From an uncultured Oscillospiraceae bacterium (lineage in GTDB: Bacteria; Bacillota; Clostridia; Oscillospirales; Acutalibacteraceae): a stretch of 64,000 bases of DNA. A program made the translations under genes and the position numbers. Within the stretch, counting starts at the first letter, position 1. Each line of letters begins with the position of its first letter. The notes beneath the pieces were generated by a model, which made no database searches, was not told the DNA's origin, and saw only the letters and a list, made by a program, of their open reading frames with translations. Shown in pieces: positions 52,278 through 60,710 of this stretch. The stretch spans positions 66,766-130,765 of the forward strand of contig USJL01000002.1 in assembly GCA_900555015.1 (NCBI GenBank), read 5' to 3'.

Positions 52278-55200
52278 ATGAACAAAGTTTCAAGAGATAT
52301 TTTTAAAGCCATTCATGAAGGCAAATGGATTGCAATAGAATACAGAAATCAGCAAGGAAATACCACCAATTACTGGATAGGGATTAAAAATATTGAACCC
52401 TACTACAAGAAACTAATTGTCGATGGACTTAATGTTGCAACATCACAAATGGCAGAACTTAATTTGTTTTTTGACTCTATAGTTAACACAAATCTAATAG
52501 ACGGATCGTATTATCCTATAAACAAAAAGTTACTTGCCGATATAGAAGAACATTCATCAAGATATACTTTTATCTTTCATAATGTTACAAATCTAAAATT
52601 ACTTGATTATTACAGCGAATGCAATAAGCTTGACAGTACTCCGTACAGGAAAGAATACAAACTAATTGAAGAGCTTGATATTGATGTTATAGGAGACGGT
52701 GATTATCACTTAAACGAAAAACAGTTTGAAAAAATTGTAAAAACCTATAACATGAATGCCAAGAATTCAGGCAAAAATAAGATACCACGAGTAGTATCTT
52801 TGTGTATGAATTTATGCAGTATTCATACCAAAAAGGGACTTTATGTTCTTGCATATAAAAAGTTACTTTTCGATGTAAAAAATCATACTTTAACACAAGA
52901 CGATGAAGTTACTATTTGCAGAGAATTTACAGTTGATGGAGTTAAAATCAGTGCTCATTATTTCCTTGATGCTGATGAAATCCAATTACTTGACAATTAC
53001 GAGGAAAATGCAGAGCTGATAAAGGATTTGATTACAAAAAACAATCCTGAATACCGTGGCGTAGATGATATGCCGTATGTTATGGCACTTTCCAGAGACT
53101 TTACAATTAATCTTGATACGGAATATGAGGCTATTTTGGATATGTATGAAAATAACGAAGTTACATATCCCATCAAAGCATTTTTCGGAGATTTAACGGC
53201 AAAGCCGAGAAGAATTAAGGATTATCCGCTTGCACTGTATAATGACAAGGTAAATCTCGATCAATTACTTGCAATTCACAATGGCTTGAAATATCCTGTA
53301 CTTTATGTTCAAGGGCCTCCTGGAAGCGGTAAAACAAATACAATATTGAATACCGTTGTAACTGCATTTTTTAATAATAAGAGTGTTCTTATATCATCAT
53401 ATAATAATCACCCGATTGATGAAATATATGATAAGCTTTCTAACTTAAAATACAATGGTAAAACCATTCCGTTTCCTATAATACGACTTGGAAACGGCGA
53501 CAAGGTAAAAGAAGCAATAAAGCAAATTAGAAAATTATATGAGCAAACTCATAATATGAAGGTGTTTGATGCATCGCTTTCAAAAAAGAAAAATGATGAG
53601 GAACACAGAACAAAGGCTCTTAGCAATTTACTTCATCGATATGAAGAAAAGCTTGATATGAGTGAGCGAAGAGAGATGATTAAAACAATGCTTTCTTCTT
53701 CAAACAACTTGACTTTTCTTACGAATTTGCAGGGTGAACAGCTTAATAAAGTTAATAATGAACTTAAAGAAATCGGCAATATTACAGATGACGATGTTAA
53801 GCCATTAATCTCACAGGATAGATACGAACTTCTTAAATACCTTAATTTTACATCTGCAAAGTTCATTAAGCATATATCAGAGCCGAAATATGAAGAACTG
53901 GCAGACATTATTTTTAACAAAAATATTGATGAAGCCGCAAAGGATTTTAATGAATACATTTCTAATGATGAAAATTTCCAGAAGTTTATTAGAATTTTTC
54001 CTGTTGTTGCCACAACAAATATATCGGCACACAAATTGGGAGAGCCAAAACAGTATTTTGATATGGTAATAATGGACGAGGCAAGTCAATGTAATACTGC
54101 TGTTGCACTTGTACCTATTTTGCGTGGTAAACAGTTAATGCTCGTGGGCGATCCACAACAGCTAAAGCCGGTCATTTTGTTAGATGAAAAAAATAATTGT
54201 ATTCTAAAAAAACGATATAATGTTACAGATGAATATGATTATAGAAATAAATCTGTTTATCAAACCTTTCTTTCAGCGGATGCTGTCAGTGATGAGGTTT
54301 TGCTCAGTTTCCATTATCGCTGCCATCCTAAAATTATCGAGTTTAATAATAAAAAATATTATAATAACAAACTTAATGTTAAGTCTTCTTCTAAAGAGGA
54401 ACATCCCCTCGAATTCATTGATTGCAACAGTGACAATGTAATGATAAAAAACACTAATGAAAGTGAAGCAAGGGAGATTGTTCATTATGTAAAAACGCAT
54501 CCTGATAAAACGATTGCTGTAATTACACCTTTTGTTAATCAGCGAAATAAAATTCAAGAAGAGCTTAACCAAAACGGAATTACCAATGTTGAGTGTGGAA
54601 CTGTTCATGCTTTTCAGGGAGACGAAAAACAGGAAATTATTTTTTCTCTCGCATTATCAAGCAAAACAGGTGAAAAAACATATAACTGGCTTAAGAATAA
54701 TAAAGAGCTTATAAATGTAGCAACCTCAAGAGCACAAGAAAAGCTTGTTATAACAGGTGATAAAAATCAGCTTAATCGACTTCATAAACCGGGTGAAGAT
54801 GATGATTTGTTTGAACTTTGTAACTATGTTCGTTCAAACGGAAGAACAACTGTAACACAACGCGAACCCGAATCTCGTGCACTTGGTATAAAACCTTACA
54901 GCACAGAAACAGAAACTGTATTTCTTGAAACGCTGAATCATGCAATAAATGCGACGATGATAACAAGGTCAAGATATGTTGTTAAAAAAGAGGTGCCTAT
55001 CGCACAAGTGTTTTCTTCAACTGATGAAGTAAACGATTTGTTCTATACAGGGCGATTTGACTACATAGTTTATGAACGAGAGGGAAATGCACTTTTGCCT
55101 GTGTTTGCTATTGAACTTGACGGTAATGAGCATACTAATGACGGCAAAGTTATTGAGAGGGATAAGAAAAAACAGGAAATTTGCGATAAACACAATTTTC

Positions 55201-55289
55201 AACTTATTCGTGTGCCAAATAACTACGCTAGAAGATATAATTATGTAAAAGACATTTTATCAACCTTCTTTGAAAATGCAAGAAAATAA
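52278..55289 (+). CDS. SF1 (Upf1-like) helicase with C-terminal DUF2726-type nuclease-like domain
   Basis: A 1003-residue protein. The N-terminal 330 residues are unassigned. The SF1 helicase follows: motif I VQGPPGSGKTN (about 348-358), motif II VIMDEASQCN, LVGDPQQLKP, SFHYRCHPKI, VHAFQGDEKQE and NVATSRAQEKLVITGD. The last 120 residues match DUF2726 (RFDYIVYE, then AIELDGNEH and FQLIRVP), a PD-(D/E)xK-like fold. Such fusions occur as single-gene candidate defence systems. GGTGGTGAGAG precedes the ATG. It is isolated, with its own terminator, at the right end of E2. Confidence 0.87.
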   Translation: MNKVSRDIFKAIHEGKWIAIEYRNQQGNTTNYWIGIKNIEPYYKKLIVDGLNVATSQMAELNLFFDSIVNTNLIDGSYYPINKKLLADIEEHSSRYTFIFHNVTNLKLLDYYSECNKLDSTPYRKEYKLIEELDIDVIGDGDYHLNEKQFEKIVKTYNMNAKNSGKNKIPRVVSLCMNLCSIHTKKGLYVLAYKKLLFDVKNHTLTQDDEVTICREFTVDGVKISAHYFLDADEIQLLDNYEENAELIKDLITKNNPEYRGVDDMPYVMALSRDFTINLDTEYEAILDMYENNEVTYPIKAFFGDLTAKPRRIKDYPLALYNDKVNLDQLLAIHNGLKYPVLYVQGPPGSGKTNTILNTVVTAFFNNKSVLISSYNNHPIDEIYDKLSNLKYNGKTIPFPIIRLGNGDKVKEAIKQIRKLYEQTHNMKVFDASLSKKKNDEEHRTKALSNLLHRYEEKLDMSERREMIKTMLSSSNNLTFLTNLQGEQLNKVNNELKEIGNITDDDVKPLISQDRYELLKYLNFTSAKFIKHISEPKYEELADIIFNKNIDEAAKDFNEYISNDENFQKFIRIFPVVATTNISAHKLGEPKQYFDMVIMDEASQCNTAVALVPILRGKQLMLVGDPQQLKPVILLDEKNNCILKKRYNVTDEYDYRNKSVYQTFLSADAVSDEVLLSFHYRCHPKIIEFNNKKYYNNKLNVKSSSKEEHPLEFIDCNSDNVMIKNTNESEAREIVHYVKTHPDKTIAVITPFVNQRNKIQEELNQNGITNVECGTVHAFQGDEKQEIIFSLALSSKTGEKTYNWLKNNKELINVATSRAQEKLVITGDKNQLNRLHKPGEDDDLFELCNYVRSNGRTTVTQREPESRALGIKPYSTETETVFLETLNHAINATMITRSRYVVKKEVPIAQVFSSTDEVNDLFYTGRFDYIVYEREGNALLPVFAIELDGNEHTNDGKVIERDKKKQEICDKHNFQLIRVPNNYARRYNYVKDILSTFFENARK

Positions 55290-55383
55290 AAAGCTGTGGT
55301 TCAACTGATACTAATTGATATCAATATGTATCAGTTTATGATAAAATGAGTGTAGTAATTGCTTTTGAAAAAGTAAAAAATCG

Positions 55384-55418
55384 AGCCGAGAGGGGTGTCC
55401 TCTCGGCTCAAATTTTTG
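55384..55418 (+). terminator. Terminator after the helicase gene
   Basis: GAGCCGAGAGG pairs with CCTCTCGGCTC around GGTGT, with a T-rich tail. The sequence is a near copy of the one at 46611-46645. Confidence 0.85.
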
Positions 55419-55529
55419 CGGATATGTAGTGCAATTTTCGTTAATTTTATGTTTTTAATGTAAATAGGCGCCCACTATTCTGTTTTTTCGAGTCCCGAAA
55501 GTGGCTTAAATAGGGCGTTTTGAAATTTT

Positions 55530-55619
55530 TTAATGCAAAAAAACACCAACCTCTGCGGCAGCTTCCATCTTAAATCTGTTAAGAGCTTCTTTAGCTTCAG
55601 GTACTGTGTTTTTAGCCAT
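55530..55619 (-). pseudogene. N-terminal piece of the split SASP gene
   Basis: ATG 55619, preceded by GAGGTG, encodes MAKNTVPEAKEALNRFKM then EAAAEVGV, the N-terminus of an alpha/beta-type SASP. At the E2 core the frame passes into element sequence and stops after three more codons (FLH). The truncated 29-residue product lacks the whole DNA-binding core. The interval 55620-55774 should hold the SASP promoter but no box is clear enough to mark. Confidence 0.9.
55542..55554. other. E2 right attachment core
   Basis: AACACCAACCTCT, identical to 42455-42467. The distance between the two cores is 13087 bases. Confidence 0.88.
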
Positions 55620-55774
55620 TACAAATACACCTCTTTTTCTTAATTTACTGGCAAAATCAAAAATTAATTTGCCTTGCAAAACGCAATTTACAAAATAAAT
55701 TTTGACCTTGCAAATATAGTTTATGAAGCGTATTCGTTTTTACAAATGAAAAATTTTTACAATTATTTAATAGT

Positions 55775-56056
55775 TCACTTAATATTAAAATTTAATATAA
55801 AAATTAAATAAACGATATGTCTTTTTAAACAGAATTTACCCTTTGCCATATTTACCGTGCGGATTTCTCCGGCAAAGTCGTAAATATCCTCAAAGAGGTA
55901 CTTATGAATTGCATGCAATGTTGCAAATTTACCTGTTGGAAGAGTATCGAGTAAGCCTGTTTCAAAAAGCTCAACAGCCCTTTTCTTGCTGATGCGTTCC
56001 TCTTCACGGGCAAGGTCGGCAGAGCTTGTCAAACCTAATTTATTTCCAAGTGCCAT
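55775..56056 (-). pseudogene. Truncated Fic-family protein
   Basis: The first 75 residues (MALGNKLGLTSSADLAREEE through YDFAGEIRTVNMAKGKF) match the N-terminus of Fic proteins of the single-domain type. The catalytic HPFxxGNGR motif should follow but is missing; the frame instead runs into a short hydrophobic tail. The break is a deletion, not a point change. Confidence 0.78.
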
Positions 56057-56118
56057 ATTGCACCTCCATTATAATTGCCATTAGCATTTCACACCGGACT
56101 TTAACCATACAGAAATAG

Positions 56119-57298
56119 CTATGCTATTGTAGAAATATAAAGATTTTCTTTATCTACTAATAGTTGAACCGGCTTATTACATAGCTCATTTACGGTGTCA
56201 ATATTTTCGATAAACGGTCTTATAGAATTACTTTGATGTTCAATTAAGGAACTCATCTGTTTTCTCAACTTACCGGCATTTAATTCGTCTAATTTGTCGC
56301 CTGCCGCAATCAATGCTTCATCAGCTTGACCTTTACTGATAACCGGAATTTTCTCTACAAACTTGCCAACAGATGTACTTGCTTTAGCAATGCCTTTCAG
56401 CATTGATGACTGCACAGATGTTGATGAATAACTTTCTATTTCATCATAACACTTCGTATATAATTCTCTGTAATTTAGAGAATATTTTTCCAATTTATCC
56501 GAAATTCCTGTTAAATAATTTGCGTCAAAGTTTCCTAAGAGCATTACTTCTAAGAATGATGAGAAACCAAGTAAGTATAAAGAAAGCTGATAATCCTTGA
56601 ATTGGTCTTGAACTGCCTGTAATTGCTTATTAACTGTTTGGTCGCTATGAATGAAAGATTTCTTGTTAACCTTTGCAATTATTTGCTCACGGTAAAAAGC
56701 AATTTTCTTTTCTGCTTCTTGCCTTATGTCAAGAACCTTTATATGGTTACTGTTCTTATACATTTCATTGTTCCAGTTGTATTTGTAATTATTAAACACA
56801 TCAAACAGGAAATTCAAATTACCTTTCAAGTCTGCTTTCTCTTTTTGAACAAGAAAGTCCATCATTTCTTTCTGCATATCTTGAATAGTGTCGAGTTTTT
56901 TATCAATGTTTGCTAATGCTGCAGCCATAAATATCATTGTCGGGTCGCAAGCAAGAGGTGTCATTTGTGCCTGACCGCCACCAACCATACCGGCAGAAGT
57001 CTGCAATGAACCAATAAATTTATTAGTACCTTTCATTTGGAACATTGTTTTTCCGGCAGTATTTACATAATATATTCCGCTTCCTCCGGCTCCGTTTACA
57101 GCTGTTTGAATGGCTGTTGCAAGTGGCTGAAATGCTGTGCCATATGCGGTAAGCCTTGAAAGCGGCAATGGTGTATAGTTTGATACAACAACCACATTAT
57201 TGCAACATAGGATATATTGAAGTGTTGTTCATCATTTGCAATATTTCAGTATCTTTATTTTCTTGCATTTTATTATTTAGAGTAATTATATCACCCAT
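56119..57298 (-). pseudogene. Unknown helical protein with a frameshift near its start
   Basis: A good start (ATG 57298 after AAGGTGA) reads 33 codons and stops at 57197-57199. A one-base shift joins it to a 358-residue frame beginning VVVVSNYTPLPLS. The protein has a Gly/Ala-rich N-terminal part and a long helical body (residues about 95-330) without a membrane helix. I do not recognise the family. If the shift is real, a GTG at 57195 could still give a nearly complete product. Confidence 0.6.
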
Positions 57299-57359
57299 AA
57301 TAGTCACCTTTTATATAATCTAAAAATTTTAACGGTCGATTGAGTAAACCTATTGTAAA

Positions 57360-57776
57360 TTACTGTTTCTGATTATGGATTTCTTTCAAGTCCTCGATAG
57401 CGAGAACAGGATCCATTGTGTGAAAAATCATATAGTTGCGTTTCATAGTCAGGGCAGGGGCTTGCTTATAAATTTTTGCACTGTCCTCACCGTTATAATA
57501 ATGCCAATAACGGTAGATATATCCTATCTAGTACAGCATATCGGCAGAGAATATTTCTCCATTGCTTGTAAGCATTTCGCCTGCACCGGCGGCGACCTCT
57601 TCAAGCAAATATTCTTCTCCTGCCCATTGCATACGGTTGTAAGTCGAATCAAGTTCCTTTGCAACATCAGACATCATAAATGCCTTGATAAAAGCGACGC
57701 TGTCATATTTTTTCTCGGCAGATAATTCAAATAATCTCCCTTGAATATCACAGAGTTTTAACTGAATTTCGTTCAT
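57360..57776 (-). pseudogene. Small partner protein of the DUF3990 locus with an in-frame TAG
   Basis: The frame starts at ATG 57776 (MNEIQLKLCDIQGRLFELSA), stops at TAG 57528-57530 after DMLY, then continues in frame with IGYIYRYWHYYNG to TAA at 57360. Reading tryptophan (TGG) at the amber codon restores a protein of 138 residues. It overlaps the DUF3990-type gene by 4 bases and is probably its cognate partner. Confidence 0.7.
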
Positions 57777-58645
57777 CGTTTTCCTCCGCTCTTAGCCCCG
57801 TCGAGTATTTCATCAAAGTACATACCTTCACGGCGATAATTCTTGCAAATATCGTTGGCAAGAGAAATGCCTCTCGCACGGTTTTCTTCGGCTATTTCTT
57901 TTATAAACTGTCTTTCAAGGTAAGAAAGTTCAACCTCCGCTTCAATGCGAACGGCGTCACAACCTTTTTGTGAAATAATCACATACTGCTTGCCGAGTTG
58001 AAGGGCAGAAAGACTGTTAACAAGAGCCATATCGGTAACATTGCCGACAAAAAAGTTGTCGATAACGAAAAACATACGGTCGTTGGCGATATTGCCGATA
58101 ACAAGGTCCTTGCCTTGTGTCATATCACGGTACTTATTGTAAAAAGACGTACCGTTTATTTTTTCCATTTTCCCTCTGTGATATGCGACAAGCATTGCCC
58201 AATCAATATTTGCCGGCACTTCAATTTGTGCAAGATTATCCGTACTTACGGAAACAATGTAGAACTTAGATTTCTCATAGTCGCAAATCAAAGTAAGTGC
58301 CTGACCGGGGTCGGTTCCCATATAGAAACCTTTGCCGAAATCACATTGCTTTCGGCTCTTTGGCTCAATAATACCGTCAATGCCGGATTTAGAACCGTGA
58401 TAAAGAAGAACTCGGTTTGAGTCAAGTTTAATTGCTTTTGATTCATCTGCAATTTTTTTCAAAATCATATCATAAACAGGTACTTGCTTTTCCATGCATA
58501 AATCAAACATCTTTGACTGTGCCAATTTGTTGGGCAGGGTACGACCGTTTTCCCAACGGTTCACGGTTTGAAAGGTAACATTAAGTTGTTCTGCAAATAA
58601 AGTTTTACGATATGCACATTGTCGTATTGACTGCTCAAAGCCCAA
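57773..58645 (-). CDS. DUF3990-type protein with N-terminal HTH
   Basis: A 290-residue protein. The first 60 residues form a helix-turn-helix (FAEQLNVTFQTVNRWENGRTLP); the rest matches DUF3990, an ADP-ribosyltransferase-like fold with YHGSKSGID and GKGFYMGTD. The start is uncertain: only TTG 58645 is available in this frame, while the upstream gene's frame overlaps it by 85 bases, so a frameshift may have split an original longer gene. A toxin role is inferred from the fold. Confidence 0.65.
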   Translation of the reverse strand: MGFEQSIRQCAYRKTLFAEQLNVTFQTVNRWENGRTLPNKLAQSKMFDLCMEKQVPVYDMILKKIADESKAIKLDSNRVLLYHGSKSGIDGIIEPKSRKQCDFGKGFYMGTDPGQALTLICDYEKSKFYIVSVSTDNLAQIEVPANIDWAMLVAYHRGKMEKINGTSFYNKYRDMTQGKDLVIGNIANDRMFFVIDNFFVGNVTDMALVNSLSALQLGKQYVIISQKGCDAVRIEAEVELSYLERQFIKEIAEENRARGISLANDICKNYRREGMYFDEILDGAKSGGKR

Positions 58646-58752
58646 AAACTGTCAGGCACACGGTTTACGGTGCATAGGATATATTCGTTCTCGTAAAACG
58701 GTCTGTCTTTTATGGTAGCGTTTTCAATTTCTTTCCACAGTTTTTTTGTCAA
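58561..58752 (-). CDS. Short protein of the DUF3990 locus, possibly frameshifted
   Basis: A 63-residue frame (MTKKLWKEIENATIKDRPFY and onward) overlapping the start of the DUF3990 gene in another phase. Its first 45 residues look like normal coding sequence with a WALSSQYDNVHIVKL strand; the last part reads the HTH region of the next gene out of frame. It may be a complete small gene or the 5' part of a frameshifted one. Confidence 0.5.
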   Translation of the reverse strand: MTKKLWKEIENATIKDRPFYENEYILCTVNRVPDSFWALSSQYDNVHIVKLYLQNNLMLPFKP

Positions 58753-58976
58753 TCTACCTCCAGGAGTTGTATCGTAATAGGCATATAACGTTCGTTTTTC
58801 TCATAGGCAAAATCAAAGGTTATATTTTCGATTTTAACATTGTGATAACTTGAATCTTCGGCGTTAATATAGTCTGATGATAAAAAAATAAGATTTTCAC
58901 TTGTGGTACACTTTTTCGTACGCATGTATTTCAATCTGTTAATTAATTTGATTTTGACATATGATACCAAAATCAA
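58749..58976 (-). CDS. Short unknown protein heading the DUF3990 locus
   Basis: A frame of 75 codons that ends with a 4-base overlap (ATGA) on the next gene. An internal ATG at 58925 (MRTKKCTTSENLIFL) is the more likely start, giving 58 residues. It is beta-rich and polar. The family is not recognised. Confidence 0.45.
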   Translation of the reverse strand: MILVSYVKIKLINRLKYMRTKKCTTSENLIFLSSDYINAEDSSYHNVKIENITFDFAYEKNERYMPITIQLLEVD

Positions 58977-59083
58977 TGATTAAAGTTAATGATATTGTTT
59001 TGTCAAATAGATATGCTTAAATTAAGAAACTTCTTTTACGTCAATGATAAAGCAGTTTGAAATTGACGGGGACGGGTAAGATA

Positions 59084-59120
59084 AAAAGCGTTGAAGAATT
59101 TAAACTTCAACGCTTTTGTT
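59084..59120 (-). terminator. Terminator between the DUF3990 locus and the phosphatase gene
   Basis: AAAGCGTTGAAG pairs with CTTCAACGCTTT around AATTTAAA, T-flanked on both strands. On the minus strand it lies directly after the phosphatase gene. Confidence 0.75.
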
Positions 59121-59131
59121 ATGTGCTTATA

Positions 59132-59593
59132 TTAAATTAATGTTTTCAGAAGTGCTTCGCAGCCTTTGTAAATATCGTTGTAACACTTTTCAAAATTTCG
59201 TGTATACCAAGGGTCGGATACATCGGCGGTGCTGCCTGTGTATTCCATCAATTTGTGTATTTTGCACTTGCTGTCGCTGTCGAAAATACGCTTCATATTT
59301 TTAATGTTTGCACTGTCCATGCCTATAAATAAATCGTATTTGTCATAGTCGCTTTTTTTTAATTGAACGGCTTGCTTGCCGGCAGGGTTAATTCTGTGGC
59401 GTTCAAGCACATTTTTTGCAGGCGGGTAAACAGGGTTGCCGATTCCGTTCCAAATTTCCTCTGTGCTGGTAGCGCTTGAACATATAATGAAATTATTTTG
59501 CAAATTTTGCCGCTTTACCATATCTTTTAATATAAATTCAGCCATCGGCGAGCGGCAAATGTTGCCGTGGCACACAAACATAATTTTAATCAT
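59132..59593 (-). CDS. Low-molecular-weight protein tyrosine phosphatase
   Basis: A 153-residue phosphatase. The P-loop VCHGNICRS gives catalytic C8 and R14, and the late DPWYTRNF supplies the general-acid aspartate. Members dephosphorylate phosphotyrosine on cytosolic or surface-polysaccharide regulatory proteins. Length and motif are typical. Confidence 0.93.
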   Translation of the reverse strand: MIKIMFVCHGNICRSPMAEFILKDMVKRQNLQNNFIICSSATSTEEIWNGIGNPVYPPAKNVLERHRINPAGKQAVQLKKSDYDKYDLFIGMDSANIKNMKRIFDSDSKCKIHKLMEYTGSTADVSDPWYTRNFEKCYNDIYKGCEALLKTLI

Positions 59594-59707
59594 ATTTTTA
59601 TAATAATTTATGTAAACATTTTTGTCAATTAAACTTTTATGCCGTTGGCATTGAAATAGGATGTGAAATATTGTATAATTTTTTAAGTAATTATTTTGGA
59701 GTGCATT

Positions 59708-60220
59708 ATGGGCAGAGCGTCAACAAAAAATAATAAAAACATTTATCAAATAGCCAGGGAAAATAATAATTTAACATTGCAGGATGCGGAAGATTGTTTA
59801 AACGGTATTTCAAAGGAACGCCTTCACCGCATTGAATACGAAACAACTCAGCCCAGACCTGATGAAATTTTGGAAATGGCTGATAAATACAAGGAACCGG
59901 CAATTTGCAACTATTATTGCTCTCACGATTGTGAAATAGGCAAAAAATATGTGCCGGAAATCAAAACAAATGACTTATCGGAAATTGTGCTTAAAATGCT
60001 GGCTTCGCTTAATTCAACTCAAGACAGGCAAAAGCGATTAATTGAAATTACGGCAGACGGTAAGATTGAAAAAGATGAAATTAAAGATTTTATTGCAATT
60101 CAAAAGGATTTAGAGCAAATTTCTCAAACTGTAGAGGCTCTTCAGCTTTGGGTGGAAAAGAAATTGCACGACGGTGGAATTGATTTTGACGAATATGTAA
60201 AACAACTTGATAATAAATGA
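59708..60220 (+). CDS. HTH regulator with helical C-terminus
   Basis: A 170-residue protein with an XRE-like N-terminal domain (IYQIARENNNLTLQDAEDCL then ISKERLHRIEYETTQPRPDE) and a helical second half (about residues 95-170) including a cysteine-containing linker CNYYCSHDC. ATG 59708 follows GGAG. Targets are unknown; it diverges from the phosphatase gene. Confidence 0.8.
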   Translation: MGRASTKNNKNIYQIARENNNLTLQDAEDCLNGISKERLHRIEYETTQPRPDEILEMADKYKEPAICNYYCSHDCEIGKKYVPEIKTNDLSEIVLKMLASLNSTQDRQKRLIEITADGKIEKDEIKDFIAIQKDLEQISQTVEALQLWVEKKLHDGGIDFDEYVKQLDNK

Positions 60221-60225
60221 TTTAA

Positions 60226-60262
60226 ATGCTTTGAAATTTTGCGTTTCAAAGCATTTTGTTTT
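60226..60262 (+). terminator. Terminator after the HTH regulator
   Basis: AATGCTTTGAAA pairs with TTTCAAAGCATT around a 7-base loop, followed by a T-rich tract. Confidence 0.85.
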
Positions 60263-60334
60263 TGCAAAATAGGGGTGTTTATTTTGCAGATTTTGTTATT
60301 TATTGTTGTTATTAAATTTGATAAAATTTAATTG

Positions 60335-60402
60335 TCAAAGGAAAAGAGCGGTTTTACTCTTTCAATTATATCCCCATAATTTCCGCCGCTCTTTCCTTTG
60401 AA
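60335..60402 (+). ncRNA. Long hairpin leader upstream of the TM2 gene
   Basis: TCAAAGGAAAAGAGCGG and CCGCTCTTTCCTTTGA form a 16-bp stem with one bulged A and a loop of about 34 bases. No T tract follows, so it is not a simple terminator. It lies 34 bases before the TM2 gene and may be a structured leader or protein-binding element. Confidence 0.45.
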
Positions 60403-60435
60403 GTTATTTTAAATGTGCAGAGGTGAAAAGTTTTA

Positions 60436-60663
60436 ATGGCAAATTATGTTACATATACAAGCGATAAAAACAAAATTGTGGCATTGCTTTTGTGTATCTT
60501 TTTAGGCGAAATAGGCGTTCACTATTTTTATGTGGGCAGAATCGGAATGGGCCTTTTGTATCTCTTTACAGGCGGTTTGTTTGGTATCGGCTGGATAGTT
60601 GATATTATAAAAATTGCCACCGGTTCATTTTACGATAACGTGGGCGTTCCGCTTCGTGATTAA
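60436..60663 (+). CDS. TM2-domain membrane protein
   Basis: A 75-residue protein with the TM2 signature: two membrane helices (IVALLLCIFLGEIGVHYFYV and LLYLFTGGLFGIGWIVDII) joined by the GRIGMG turn, with the DRFY-like VHYFYVGR block. GAGGTG precedes the ATG. The biological role of stand-alone TM2 proteins is not settled. Confidence 0.92.
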   Translation: MANYVTYTSDKNKIVALLLCIFLGEIGVHYFYVGRIGMGLLYLFTGGLFGIGWIVDIIKIATGSFYDNVGVPLRD

Positions 60664-60665
60664 TA

Positions 60666-60707
60666 AAAAAACAGCACTTGTTCAAAATTAAACAGGTGCT
60701 GTTTTAC
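60666..60707 (+). terminator. Terminator between the TM2 and sortase genes
   Basis: AAACAGCACTTGTT pairs with AACAGGTGCTGTTT (one G-U pair) and is followed by T-rich sequence. It lies between convergent genes. Confidence 0.85.
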
Positions 60708-60710
60708 TTT

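Larger units (their letters stand above)
42468..55541. mobile_element. Element E2: serine-recombinase element in the SASP gene
   Basis: About 13.1 kb between two 13-base cores, flanked by the N-terminal and middle parts of the SASP gene. It has its own recombinase at the left end, an accessory gene, a replication-initiator-like gene, a SAM riboswitch locus, sugar-use genes, an iron-sulfur protein and a large helicase. No phage structural or conjugation genes are visible. Confidence 0.87.

Noticed and set aside
59084-59120. Third copy of the 37.5/39.7 kb hairpin repeat
   Set aside because: It shares only the AAAGCGTTG stem start; the loop and flanks differ, so it is an independent terminator.
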